Assembly: GCA_938028745.1 (NCBI GenBank)
Contig: CALIZL010000020.1
Location: forward strand, 75,556 to 139,555
DNA: 64,000 bases
Direction of reading: 5' to 3'
DNA from: an uncultured Prevotella sp.
GTDB lineage: Bacteria > Bacteroidota > Bacteroidia > Bacteroidales > Bacteroidaceae
Made by a program: the position numbers and the translations under genes. The first letter of the stretch is position 1. Each line of letters opens with the position of its first letter. Below, one piece after another: positions 18,345 to 27,107 of this stretch. A model generated the notes under the pieces. The model did no database searches. It was not told where the DNA came from and saw nothing but the letters and a program-made list of their open reading frames with translations.

Positions 18345-20642
18345 ATGAACAGGTTATTCATGCTGGCCGCAATGCTGTCGTTGGCACTGTCGTCGGCACT
18401 TGCACAAGACGATTTCACCCGCTTGGATGAGGATGGAAACTTCTCAACAGGCAAAAAGGAGAATAGGAAAGACTCGCTGGGTTCTAACAAGGAGATACCC
18501 GTGGGGCTGAAAGTGTGGACCGTAGACCCGCGCTTTGGCGACCGCATTGCGGCGCAACCCGACACCCTCTCGCACATGTTTATGAACAAAGCCTTTACTT
18601 ATGGCATGCGAGGTGAGTACAATATGCTGGGCAACTTGTCGTCGCCCAGACTCAATCGCGTGTTCGTAAACAGGTCGGCTGATGGTCAGTTTATCTTTAC
18701 TGAGCCTTATAGCTACTTCATTGTGCCTGCCGACAAGTTCCTTTTCACCAATACGCTGTCGCCCATAACCAATCTCAGCTATTTCAGTTGCGGCGATAAG
18801 ACAGACGGCGAAGACCATTTCACGGCTTTATTTGGCGTGAATGCCGGCAAACGTGTGGGCGTTGGTTTCAAGTTCGACTACAACTATGGGCGCGGTTTCT
18901 ACCAAAACCAAAGTACGGCCATGTTTAATTACACCATGTATGGGTCGTACATCGGCGACAGATACCAAGCGCATCTGTTGTTTTCTACCAACCATCAAAA
19001 GGCTAGCGAGAACGGGGGAATAACCAACGACAACTACATTACCCATCCAGAAACGTTCAGCGAGAACTTCACCACGAGCGAAATCCCTACCGTCTTAACC
19101 AAGAACTGGAACAGGAACGATAATCTTAGCATTTTTTTCAGCCATCGTTACAACATCGGCTTTAACCGAAAAGTACCCATGACCAAAGAAGAAATTGCTG
19201 CCAAGAAGTTCGCGATGGAGGCTAAGAAAGACAAGAAACAACGCGAAAAGAAACAAAACAGCCGTACAAGTAAGGCCGGCGACAACGCAACCGACAACAA
19301 AGAGTACGGCGGTCGCCCCGACAATGCAAAAATTGCAGGCGTAGAGCCAGAAGATTCGGCACGCTCTACGCGCCGCATTACCGTTAGTAGCAAGGCACAA
19401 GCAGACAGCTTGATGGCACAAAACGAGCAGCCAAAGAAAGATACTTCGTGGCTGAAAAACGAGTATGTTCCCGTTACGAGTTTCATACATACGCTTAAAT
19501 TCGAAAACTACAAGCGCATTTACGAGGCTCACCAAACGCCAACCAACTACTATGCCAACACTTATTTTAACGCTGGCAAGCTAACAGGCGACTCTATTTT
19601 CGACGAAACACGCCACCATAGGCTACAAAACACGTTGGCCCTTGCCTTGCTCGAAGGGTTTAACAAATGGGCTAAGGCAGGCATAAAGGCATTTATAAGC
19701 AGCGACATACGCCACTACGAATTGCCCAACACGCAAGGAAGGCTAGAAAGTTTTAATGAACAAACCATGAGTTTTGGCGGACAATTGTCCAAGACGCAAG
19801 GCAAAACCTTGCACTATGGCGTTACGGCAGAGACGTGGTTCTTGGGCAAAGATGCAGGCCAACTGAAAGTAGACGCCTCGGCAGACCTTAATTTCCCTTT
19901 GTTCGGAGATACAGTCAGCCTCGCTGCAAACGCTTTTTTCCATCGAATTAACCCAGGTTTCTACTTCCGTCACTTCCAATCGCGCCACTTCTGGTGGGAG
20001 AACAACAACTTATCTATGACCATACACTCGCGCCTGCAAGCCACATTAAGTTCTCAAAAGACGCGAACCAAACTGCGTTTTGCCGTAGACGAGTTGAAGA
20101 ACCACACGTATTTTGCACAGAACTACACCATAAACAGCGACTTTACACGCACGGGCAACACTGTAAACGTTGAGCAAAGCAGTGCAGCGATAAACCTGCT
20201 AACGGCCGAATTGGCACAAGATGTCACCCTCGGACCCCTCAATTGGGAGAGTGTAGTAACGTGGCAGCGCACCAGTCATCCCGACGTTCTGCCCCTACCC
20301 TCTCTCAATATCTACACCAATCTGTACCTGCGGTTTAAGATAGCACGCGTGTTAAAGTGCGACTTCGGAGCCGACATGCGATACTTTACTGCCTATAACG
20401 CACCCGATTATAGTCCTGCGCTGGGGCAATTTACCGTTCAAGCCCAAGCCGACAAGGTGAAAATTGGCAACTATCCGCTTGTTAATGTGTACGCCAACTT
20501 CCATCTTAAACAAGCCCGTTTCTTCATTTTGATGAGCCACATCAATGCGGGCAGCGGTAACAAGAAATACTTCTTCGCCCCCCACTATCCACTTAACGAC
20601 CGCATGTTGTACTTCGGACTAAGCTGGAACTTCTTTAACTAA
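18345..20642 (+). CDS. Putative porin, large outer membrane barrel
   Basis: 765 residues. Signal peptide MNRLFMLAAMLSLALSSALA, then a region typical of the Bacteroidetes putative-porin family (WTVDPRFGDRIAAQPDTLSH, NRVFVNRSADGQFIFTEPYS, LSPITNLSYFSCGDK), followed by many barrel strands and an aromatic C-terminal strand (YFGLSWNFFN). A charged Lys/Glu-rich loop around 285-330 interrupts the barrel and is probably extracellular or periplasmic. It likely lets solutes across the outer membrane; the substrate is unknown. The start ATG follows the preceding stop with no gap. Confidence 0.8.
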   Translation: MNRLFMLAAMLSLALSSALAQDDFTRLDEDGNFSTGKKENRKDSLGSNKEIPVGLKVWTVDPRFGDRIAAQPDTLSHMFMNKAFTYGMRGEYNMLGNLSSPRLNRVFVNRSADGQFIFTEPYSYFIVPADKFLFTNTLSPITNLSYFSCGDKTDGEDHFTALFGVNAGKRVGVGFKFDYNYGRGFYQNQSTAMFNYTMYGSYIGDRYQAHLLFSTNHQKASENGGITNDNYITHPETFSENFTTSEIPTVLTKNWNRNDNLSIFFSHRYNIGFNRKVPMTKEEIAAKKFAMEAKKDKKQREKKQNSRTSKAGDNATDNKEYGGRPDNAKIAGVEPEDSARSTRRITVSSKAQADSLMAQNEQPKKDTSWLKNEYVPVTSFIHTLKFENYKRIYEAHQTPTNYYANTYFNAGKLTGDSIFDETRHHRLQNTLALALLEGFNKWAKAGIKAFISSDIRHYELPNTQGRLESFNEQTMSFGGQLSKTQGKTLHYGVTAETWFLGKDAGQLKVDASADLNFPLFGDTVSLAANAFFHRINPGFYFRHFQSRHFWWENNNLSMTIHSRLQATLSSQKTRTKLRFAVDELKNHTYFAQNYTINSDFTRTGNTVNVEQSSAAINLLTAELAQDVTLGPLNWESVVTWQRTSHPDVLPLPSLNIYTNLYLRFKIARVLKCDFGADMRYFTAYNAPDYSPALGQFTVQAQADKVKIGNYPLVNVYANFHLKQARFFILMSHINAGSGNKKYFFAPHYPLNDRMLYFGLSWNFFN

Positions 20643-20712
20643 GGCTTGTTAAATGATATGCCAGCCAACAAGGCAAGCTCGCCCAGAGAAGTGAATAGAC
20701 AAAAAGGAACTG

Positions 20713-20766
20713 GCCGCAACCGCTCTTATCTTCGTAATAGATAGCGTGTTGCGGTCTTTTCGCTTT
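20713..20766 (+). terminator. Terminator after the porin operon
   Basis: Stem CCGCAAC-CGCT with AGCG-t-GTTGCGG around a loop of about 18 nt, followed by TCTTTTCGCTTTATT. It is about 70 bp after the porin stop. Confidence 0.6.
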
Positions 20767-20862
20767 ATTCCACCCATCAAACAACAGCCAACAAACGCCT
20801 TACCGCCACCCACTGCACTTACATTTAAAATTGCTATAAAGTGAAAGATACACCTAAAATCA

Positions 20863-20894
20863 ATTGTTTTATTGAACATAAAGTTGTAACTTTG
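20863..20894 (+). promoter_or_regulatory. Promoter of tkt-rpiB
   Basis: ATTG at 20863-20866, 20-bp spacer, TAACTTTG at 20887-20894. It gives a leader of about 75 nt before the transketolase ATG. Confidence 0.65.
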
Positions 20895-20974
20895 TTTCCA
20901 TATTCAGGAAGGAATGACTCATCCCGAAAGCAAAACACATATTAACGAACATGTTTAACTAAAAACCACAATAC

Positions 20975-22993
20975 ATGAACGATAAGAAATTGATGAATTT
21001 GGCTGCGGACAACATACGCATTCTGGCAGCGTCAATGGTAGAAAAAGCTAAGTCTGGACACCCTGGCGGAGCGATGGGTGGTGCCGACTTCATTAATGTT
21101 CTCTTCTCAGAGTTCCTTGTTTACGACCCAGAAAACCCCTCATGGGAAGGTCGCGACCGCTTTTTCCTCGACCCAGGGCACATGTCGCCCATGCTATACT
21201 CGGCCTTGGCGCTGCAAGGAAAGTTTACGATTGAGGAGCTTCAGCAATTCCGTCAATGGGGTTCGCCCACTCCTGGACACCCCGAAAGGGATGTGCAACG
21301 TGGTATAGAGAACACTTCGGGACCGCTAGGACAAGGGCATGCCTACGGTGCAGGTGCTGCTGTTGCCCAAAAATTCCTCGAAACGAAACTCTCGCACACC
21401 ATGATGCAGCACACCATATATATATATATATCCGATGGTGGCATCCAAGAAGAGATTTCGCAAGGCGTTGGCCGATTGGCTGGTGCACTGGGACTAGACA
21501 ATATCGTGATGTTTTACGATTCGAACGACATTCAATTGTCTACCGAATGCGGTGTGGTGACTTGCGAAAACACTGCCGCCAAATACGAATCGTGGGGTTG
21601 GAGGGTGATAACCATCGACGGAAACGATGCCGACGAGATACGTCAAGCACTGAACGAGGCCAAAGCCGAGAAAGAAAAACCCACACTTATCATTGGAAAT
21701 ACCGTGATGGGCAAAGGTGCATTGCGAGCAGATGGGTCTAGTTTCGAACACCACATCGGCACACATGGCGCACCACTCGGCGCAGAGGCCTACCAAAAAA
21801 CCATCGTTAACCTAGGCGGAAACCCCAACGAGCCTTTCGTTGTGTACCCCGAAGTGAAAGAACTCTATGCAAAACGCAATGAAGAACTAAGAGAGATTGT
21901 AGCCAAAAGACGCCAAGAAGAAAATGAATGGGCCAAAAACAACCCACAACTAGCCGCACAAATGAAGGAGTGGTTCAGCGGAAACGCGCCGAAAGTGGAT
22001 TGGAGCACGCTGACTCAAAAGACCGATGGCGCAACGCGTGTGGCCTCGGCTGCATGCTTGGGACTGTTGGCAGAGCAAGTTCCGAACATGGTTTGCTCGT
22101 CGGCCGACCTCTCTAACAGCGACCGCACAGACGGTTTCCTCAATAAAACGCGCGAAATGAAACGTGGCAACCTTTCGGGAGCCTTCCTCCAAGCTGGCGT
22201 AAGCGAACTTACCATGGCCTGCATGTGCATTGGCATGTATCTACATGGGGGCGTGATACCTGCTTGTGGAACTTTCTTCGTATTCTCCGACTATATGAAA
22301 CCTGCCATACGTATGGCTGCCCTCATGCGTGTTCCCATCAAGTTTATTTGGACACACGATGCTTTCCGAGTCGGCGAAGACGGTCCTACGCACGAACCAG
22401 TTGAGCAAGAGGCACAAATCAGGTTGATGGAAAAGCTGAAAAACCATTGCGGGGAAGACTCTGTTCGCGTTTTCCGCCCTGCCGACGTAAACGAAACAAC
22501 CGTATGTTGGCAAATGGCAATGGAGAATATGAACACGCCAACGGCGCTTATTCTTTCGCGTCAGAACGTGAAGAACATACATCCCGAAACCAATTACGAA
22601 CTTGCTCGCCGTGGCGCGTACGTTGTTGCAGGCAGCGACAGCCAATTCGACGTTATACTCTTGGCCTCTGGCTCGGAGGTAGCAACATTGGAGGCTGGTG
22701 CCGAGCTACTAAGAAAAGACGGCGTGAAAGTACGTATCGTGAGTGTTCCTTCCGAAGGATTGTTCCGTCTGCAAAGCGCAGAATACCAAGAAGAAGTATT
22801 ACCCACTGGTTCTAAGATATTCGGCTTAACAGCAGGGCTACCCGTAACGCTGCAAAGTCTTGTTGGTGCTAACGGAAAGGTTTATGGGCTAAACAGTTTC
22901 GGCTATTCCGCTCCGTTTAAGGTGCTAGACGAAAAGCTAGGTTTCACAGCAGAGAATGTATATCATCAAGTTAAATCATTAATAAGAGAGTAG
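20975..22993 (+). CDS. tkt: Transketolase
   Basis: 672 residues. A thiamine-diphosphate enzyme that moves two-carbon units between sugar phosphates in the non-oxidative pentose phosphate pathway. N-terminal signatures are KSGHPGGAMGGADF and LDPGHMSPMLYSAL; the ThDP/Mg motif is ISDGGIQEEISQG, with GGIQ where many homologues have GCLM. The middle domain carries HDAFRVGEDGPTHEPVEQ. A run of eight AT dinucleotides (21416-21431) encodes the IYIYI just before the ThDP motif. One base separates the stop from rpiB, so both pentose-phosphate genes are co-transcribed. Confidence 0.96.
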   Translation: MNDKKLMNLAADNIRILAASMVEKAKSGHPGGAMGGADFINVLFSEFLVYDPENPSWEGRDRFFLDPGHMSPMLYSALALQGKFTIEELQQFRQWGSPTPGHPERDVQRGIENTSGPLGQGHAYGAGAAVAQKFLETKLSHTMMQHTIYIYISDGGIQEEISQGVGRLAGALGLDNIVMFYDSNDIQLSTECGVVTCENTAAKYESWGWRVITIDGNDADEIRQALNEAKAEKEKPTLIIGNTVMGKGALRADGSSFEHHIGTHGAPLGAEAYQKTIVNLGGNPNEPFVVYPEVKELYAKRNEELREIVAKRRQEENEWAKNNPQLAAQMKEWFSGNAPKVDWSTLTQKTDGATRVASAACLGLLAEQVPNMVCSSADLSNSDRTDGFLNKTREMKRGNLSGAFLQAGVSELTMACMCIGMYLHGGVIPACGTFFVFSDYMKPAIRMAALMRVPIKFIWTHDAFRVGEDGPTHEPVEQEAQIRLMEKLKNHCGEDSVRVFRPADVNETTVCWQMAMENMNTPTALILSRQNVKNIHPETNYELARRGAYVVAGSDSQFDVILLASGSEVATLEAGAELLRKDGVKVRIVSVPSEGLFRLQSAEYQEEVLPTGSKIFGLTAGLPVTLQSLVGANGKVYGLNSFGYSAPFKVLDEKLGFTAENVYHQVKSLIRE

Positions 22994-22994
22994 T

Positions 22995-23438
22995 ATGGAA
23001 ATAAAAACTATTGGTATCGCTTGCGACCACGCAGGCTTCCCGCTCAAGCAATACGTTCTCCAATACTTGGAAGAGCATGGTTATCCGTACAAAGACTATG
23101 GCACATACAGTGACCAAAGCAGTGACTATCCCGACTTTGCCCACGCCTTGGCCGAAGGTATCGAAAGCGGTGAGGTTTATCCCGGCATTGGCATCTGCGG
23201 AAGCGGCGAGGGCATGGCCATGACCCTCAACAAACACCAAGGCGTAAGAGCTGGATTGGCTTGGATGCCAGAGATTGCGCAACTTATCCGCCAACACAAC
23301 GACGCCAATGTGCTAGTTATGCCAGGTAGGTTTGTAGACAACAAAACTGCAAAGAAAATTCTCGATGGTTTCTTCTCTGCCACTTTTGAGGGCGGACGAC
23401 ACCTCAATCGAGTGAAGAAAATTGCCATTAAAGAATAA
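22995..23438 (+). CDS. rpiB: Ribose-5-phosphate isomerase B
   Basis: 147 residues of the RpiB/LacA/LacB family, interconverting ribose-5-phosphate and ribulose-5-phosphate. Signatures: IACDHAGFPLKQYVL near the start, DYPDFAHALAEGI, and GICGSGEGMAMTLNKH. The usual catalytic cysteine of the family falls in GICGSG. It directly follows tkt and so supplies the next step of the same pathway. Confidence 0.94.
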   Translation: MEIKTIGIACDHAGFPLKQYVLQYLEEHGYPYKDYGTYSDQSSDYPDFAHALAEGIESGEVYPGIGICGSGEGMAMTLNKHQGVRAGLAWMPEIAQLIRQHNDANVLVMPGRFVDNKTAKKILDGFFSATFEGGRHLNRVKKIAIKE

Positions 23439-23503
23439 ATAGCAGTGGTTCAGTCTGTTTCCTCTTGGCAACAATTAAACTGAAACAACGCTAAGACAGA
23501 ACA

Positions 23504-23580
23504 AGGTGGAAGTTGCATAAACTCTTCCACCTACTTCATTTTATAAAAGGCTCACGGACTATCCGCGAGCCTTTTATTTT
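23504..23580 (+). terminator. Two hairpins ending the tkt-rpiB operon
   Basis: First hairpin: AGGTGGAAG (23504-23512) with CTTCCACCT (23524-23532). Second hairpin: AAAAGGCTC (23545-23553) with GAGCCTTTT (23567-23575), with CGG/CCG inner pairing and followed by ATTTT. The second is a classical intrinsic terminator. Confidence 0.8.
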
Positions 23581-23629
23581 GATTATCAAACAGTGAAGTT
23601 TGTTTTAGATAAGTTTTAACTCCATAAAG

Positions 23630-23730
23630 CCGTCTTGACTTTTAATACTTCCATAAATAGAGCGGAGTTTGTTATCTATGTAATGCCAACACAAGATAAA
23701 CACTCCTCATCATGTACGATGTGCAGGAGA
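23630..23730 (+). mobile_element. Truncated left end of an IS5-like element, copy A
   Basis: Aligns with 45822-45922 and, inverted, with 25149-25266: it begins CGTCTTGACTTTT, then shares the GGAGTTT and TATCTATG/TATCTTTG blocks, ATGCCAACACAAGATAAAC, and an ATG at 23712. The first codons (MYDVQEK) match the transposase start of copy C (MHEVLDK). After about seven codons the sequence passes directly into the octamer array. Only the left end is present. Confidence 0.7.
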
Positions 23731-23736
23731 AATCAA

Positions 23737-24110
23737 CTCACGGGCTTATAAACTCACGAAAAACCAACAACTCGCAAGTACGTCAACTAACAAACTCACC
23801 AACTCATAAACTTATCAACTCAAAAACTCATAAACTTATCAACTCAAATAACCATAAACTTATCAACCCAAAAACTCATAAACTTATCAACTCATAAACT
23901 TACAAACTTATCAACTCATAAACTTATCAACCCAAAAACTCATAAACTTATCAACTCAAAAACTCATAAACTTATCAACTCAAATAACCATAAACTTATC
24001 AACTCATAAATTTACAAACTTATCAACTCATAAACTTATCAACTCAAAAACTCATAAACTTGTCAACTCAAAAACTTACAAACTCTTCAAATCATCAAAT
24101 CATAAAAGTT
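23737..24110 (+). repeat. Degenerate minisatellite, 8-bp period (array 1)
   Basis: Successive octamers such as AAACTCAT, AAACTTAT and CAACTCAA, organised in higher-order 24-bp blocks. It directly precedes repeat copy 2. A 61-codon frame starting at 23712 runs through it but is only the IS start codons read into the repeat. Confidence 0.9.
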
Positions 24111-24126
24111 AAAACGTTTCTTTTAA

Positions 24127-24745
24127 TTTACAAAATCAGTTTAATATTCACTCGGTTCTAGTGAAGATATTGGTTAAAAAGTTGGCGAACATCTACAATT
24201 TATAACCTTTCGTGCCTTGAAGTCTGTCCATTTTTAAGCCCAAAACCTGCATTTTGCACCATATTGCCTTTCTAGATTGGTTGCCAACACGTATTTTTTC
24301 AACTCCAATTACCCACTTTTAACCCCCAAAAACCTACTTTTTAATGGTTATTTTGCCCTTTTTAGCCATTCGTTTCATGGTCCTAAAAGGTTTTGTTTAT
24401 ACAATTGATGTGGATGTTTATGCTTTTTATCTCGCATTTTGCGGCAAATCGCACCACATTTAGCAGCATTTTACCTTGCATTTAGCACCAAAACGGACTG
24501 CATTTAGCGGCAAAACGCACTCCGTTTAGCACCAAAACGCACCGCATTTAGCAGCAAATAGCCTCCGAAATGGTGCAAATGGCTGTCTTTCTAAATAAAA
24601 ATACATTTTCCAGCTTGCACAGACTAGCCCCTTATTGCACCAAAACAAACCTTCGCGAGAATCGATTTTTTGCGGCAAGGTGAGCGATTGGTGAACAGAA
24701 AGGGCAGTTATAATGTTAAATTTTTAACTAAAAACTGGACAAAAA
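24127..24745 (+). repeat. Composite dispersed repeat, copy 2
   Basis: Same block order as copy 1: TTTACAAAA followed by GTTCTAGTGAAG, conserved segment from 24247 (CTGCATTTTGCACC), 22-bp units, then TTCGCGAGAATCGATTTTTT and AAGGTGAGCGATTGGTGAAC. Here the distal end runs into a coding remnant (24735-24875) that copy 4 also has. Confidence 0.85.
24434..24565 (+). repeat. Tandem 22-bp repeat, 6 units (copy 2)
   Basis: Units start at 24434, 24456, 24478, 24500, 24522 and 24544, each exactly 22 bp, with consensus GCATTTAGCACCAAAACGCA plus CT. The first and last units are the most degenerate. Confidence 0.9.
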
Positions 24746-24875
24746 CAATTATGCCGCGTACATGGGCATGGGCAACAGCACAGAAAGTACGTACGCTTAC
24801 TACCGCCAGCGCGAAGGATTGCAGGGCATGCAGCCAACAGCCAACGGAAACAGCATCATGGAAGTGCAGAAGTAA
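24735..24875 (+). pseudogene. C-terminal coding remnant of an unknown protein (copy in repeat 2)
   Basis: 47 codons ending in TAA read LDKNNYAAYMGMGNSTESTY onward to SIMEVQK. The same stretch occurs at 46055-46192 on the minus strand (LDKVDSAAYMDVGNEVESTF onward to SIMATQK). The similarity at protein level, with many third-base changes, argues that both derive from one real gene. No start codon or N-terminal part is attached. I do not recognise the family. Confidence 0.6.
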
Positions 24876-24893
24876 TCTGCCGTAGAGAAAGAT

Positions 24894-24930
24894 AAAAAAG
24901 AGGGTGTGCCTAATATGACACACCCTTTTT
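24894..24930 (+). terminator. Intrinsic terminator after the coding remnant
   Basis: AAAAGAGGGTGTG pairs with CACACCCTTTTT around a 10-nt loop. It is 18 bp after the stop of the 24735-24875 remnant, so it probably was the terminator of the original gene. Confidence 0.8.
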
Positions 24931-25148
24931 AACAAGAGCTTTTCAGCTTGTGGGGACTGCATCGAATACCTTCCACCTGATCACTTTTTGAAACATAACC
25001 ACGTTTTGACATGGACTAATAGAGCTGAACTTCGGTGTAATGAACATTTGGTAGGCTGAAACCTCTGGTATGTCTTTTTTATATTACCTTTGCAGCATTT
25101 GAAAACTTATGAATAAATAATGTCCATAACGCCAGCATTTCAGATATT

Positions 25149-25266
25149 TCGTATCTTTGTCCAGCACTTCGCACATGAGAGGAAGTTGTTTATCTTGGTT
25201 TTACATCGCAAAGAAAAAACAATAAACTCCGCTTAATTTATAGAAAGATTAAAAGTCAAGACGACT
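25149..25266 (-). mobile_element. Truncated left end of an IS5-like element, copy B (inverted)
   Basis: Minus-strand copy of the same IS end as at 23630 and 45822. It starts AGTCGTCTTGACTTTTAA at 25267, contains the promoter-like region, and has an ATG at 25176 followed by CEVLDKDT, matching copy C for nine residues before diverging. Together with copy A it forms an inverted pair around repeat copy 2. Confidence 0.7.
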
Positions 25267-25446
25267 CTTGAATTTAGTTCCCTGTATATAAAAGACGATT
25301 GCAAAAACATCTTGTACGTTACATGGGAAGAATTGGTTGCAAAAGCAGAGGAGCTGTCCATCAACGCAAAAGACTTCAAAGAGCGGATACCGCGAAATAT
25401 AAAAACTAGGGCTATTTCCCAACTCATTAGTTTGATAACCGGTTAA
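25261..25446 (+). pseudogene. Truncated 3' end of an unknown gene, abutting the IS end
   Basis: An open frame without a start ends at TAA 25444-25446 and reads TTLEFSSLYIKDDCKNILYV, then TWEELVAKAEELSINAKDFK and ERIPRNIKTRAISQLISLIT. Composition and helical pattern look like genuine protein. Its upstream side is the IS end at 25266, so the 5' part was probably lost by insertion or deletion. No family recognised. Confidence 0.5.
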
Positions 25447-25672
25447 CTTCCTACCTCGTCAAAACTCAATAACTTTATGGTTGAATGAAAGTCAACTTGC
25501 CTAAATCACCCCGAATCGTGCGCGAACCTGTTGACGTTAAGAACCAATCACAATGTGATGCGATAGACAGATAAAGGCATAATGAACCGAACATAAAGCA
25601 CGAAAAACATTATTTCGTGCTAAATTCATGCTAAAATCGTTTGTAGGTGCAATGCGTTCACACAGTTTTTAT

Positions 25673-25680
25673 TAAATTTG
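25673..25680 (+). promoter_or_regulatory. -7 element of the rsmF-thyA-folA operon
   Basis: TAAATTTG, 23 bp upstream of the chosen start codon at 25704. This supports the short leader and argues against a longer N terminus. No -33 TTG at standard spacing. Confidence 0.5.
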
Positions 25681-25703
25681 TATCTGCAAAAGACGAAAAA
25701 GAC

Positions 25704-27107
25704 ATGGTCCTACCACAAGAATTTACCGCTTATACAAGGGCACTCATGGGCAACGAGCTGTACGAGAAGTTGCTTGTCGCACTAGAACAAGAGCCTCCCG
25801 TGAGCCTCAGACTGAACCCGTTTAAGACGAAAAGCGGCGATGTGGAGGTGTGTAACGCGGACGAAAGTGTGGCATGGACAGACTATGGTTATTACCTTTC
25901 GGAACGTCCAAACTTTACGTTCGACCCGCTTTTTCACGCTGGCGCATATTATGTACAAGAGGCATCGTCGATGTTTGTGGCATGGATTGTAAAGCAATTG
26001 GTGCATTCGCCCATCACGATGCTCGACCTTTGTGCGGCTCCCGGCGGCAAGTCTACGGCATTAAGGAGTGTTCTTCCACAAGAAAGTCTGCTGTTTTGCA
26101 ATGAACCCATAACGCAAAGGGCGAGCATCTTGGCAGAAAACGTGCAGAAGTTTGGCCATCCCGACATGGTGGTGAGCAGCAATTTCGCCGCCGACTACCG
26201 CAAAAGCGGCTTGCAATTTGATGCCATCCTAGCCGACGTGCCTTGCTCTGGCGAGGGTATGTTCAGAAAAGATGCAGGGGCAATTGCCGAGTGGAGCGAA
26301 ACAAACGTGGAACACTGTTGGCGATTACAGCGCGAGATAATTGCCGACATTTGGCCTTGCCTAAAACCTGGCGGACTGCTCATATACTCTACCTGCACCT
26401 TCAACGACAAGGAAAACGAACGCAATGTGGAGTGGATTGCACAAGAATTTGATGCCGACTTCGACCTGCCGCCCATCCCAGCTACATGGAACATCACGGG
26501 GAGCATTGGTTCGGACATCCCTGCATGCAGGTTTATTCCAGGCATATCTAAGGGCGAAGGTCTTTTCTTATGCGTGCTAAGGAAGAGGTGGGCGCATGAT
26601 ACAGTACACGAAGAGCGCAAAAAACGTTCCTCAAAAAGCAGGACAACAAAGGTAAGCTTGCCCGAAATGCCACAGTGGCTAAACGCGGATTTGGCGTTCG
26701 ACACACGCCAAATAAACGGCAACATCCATGCTATACCCAGTCAATGGACAAGCCTGTTCGACAAGGCTAGCACGGCATTGCGCATTGTTCATGCAGGAGT
26801 TGCGCTGGCTACACCAAAAGGAAAAGACCTCGTTCCACACGCAGCACTCGCCCACTCCATTGCACTCAACAGCGACGCATTTTGCAAATGCGAGTTAGAT
26901 TACGCCTCGGCCATCGCCTTCTTGCGCCGCGAAGCCATCACCTTACATGCAGATACACCCCGTGGATACGTGTTAGTTACCCATCAAGGCATGCCGCTGG
27001 GCTTTGTAAAAAACATCGGCAATCGCGCCAATAACCTCTACCCGCAAGAGTGGCGCATAAAAAGCACGCACATTCCACAACCACAACAGATTATAAAGTT
27101 AAAATGA
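25704..27107 (+). CDS. RsmF/NOL1-Nop2-Sun family rRNA cytosine-C5 methyltransferase
   Basis: 467 residues. S-adenosylmethionine-dependent RNA m5C methyltransferase, probably acting on 16S rRNA. The SAM motif is [11 protein letters not shown]; the two active-site cysteines lie in [10 protein letters not shown] and YSTCTF. The C-terminal third ([20 protein letters not shown] and onward) matches the RsmF-type RNA-binding extension. Start: the ATG at 25704 ([16 protein letters not shown]) was chosen; an upstream in-frame GTG-like start would precede the -7 element. The stop overlaps thyA by 4 bp (ATGA), marking the operon. Confidence 0.88.
   Translation: MVLPQEFTAYTRALMGNELYEKLLVALEQEPPVSLRLNPFKTKSGDVEVCNADESVAWTDYGYYLSERPNFTFDPLFHAGAYYVQEASSMFVAWIVKQLVHSPITMLDLCAAPGGKSTALRSVLPQESLLFCNEPITQRASILAENVQKFGHPDMVVSSNFAADYRKSGLQFDAILADVPCSGEGMFRKDAGAIAEWSETNVEHCWRLQREIIADIWPCLKPGGLLIYSTCTFNDKENERNVEWIAQEFDADFDLPPIPATWNITGSIGSDIPACRFIPGISKGEGLFLCVLRKRWAHDTVHEERKKRSSKSRTTKVSLPEMPQWLNADLAFDTRQINGNIHAIPSQWTSLFDKASTALRIVHAGVALATPKGKDLVPHAALAHSIALNSDAFCKCELDYASAIAFLRREAITLHADTPRGYVLVTHQGMPLGFVKNIGNRANNLYPQEWRIKSTHIPQPQQIIKLK

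Noticed and set aside
23712..23897. 61-codon frame (MYDVQEK followed by HKLINS repeats)
   Set aside because: It is seven codons of a truncated transposase start read into a minisatellite; not a functional gene.
24670..24885. 71-codon frame MRQGERLVNRKGSYN
   Set aside because: A different frame (24735-24875) is the one conserved between copies 2 and 4 at protein level.
25233..25427. 64-codon minus-strand frame
   Set aside because: Shadow of the plus-strand pseudogene at 25261-25446, which has the more protein-like composition.
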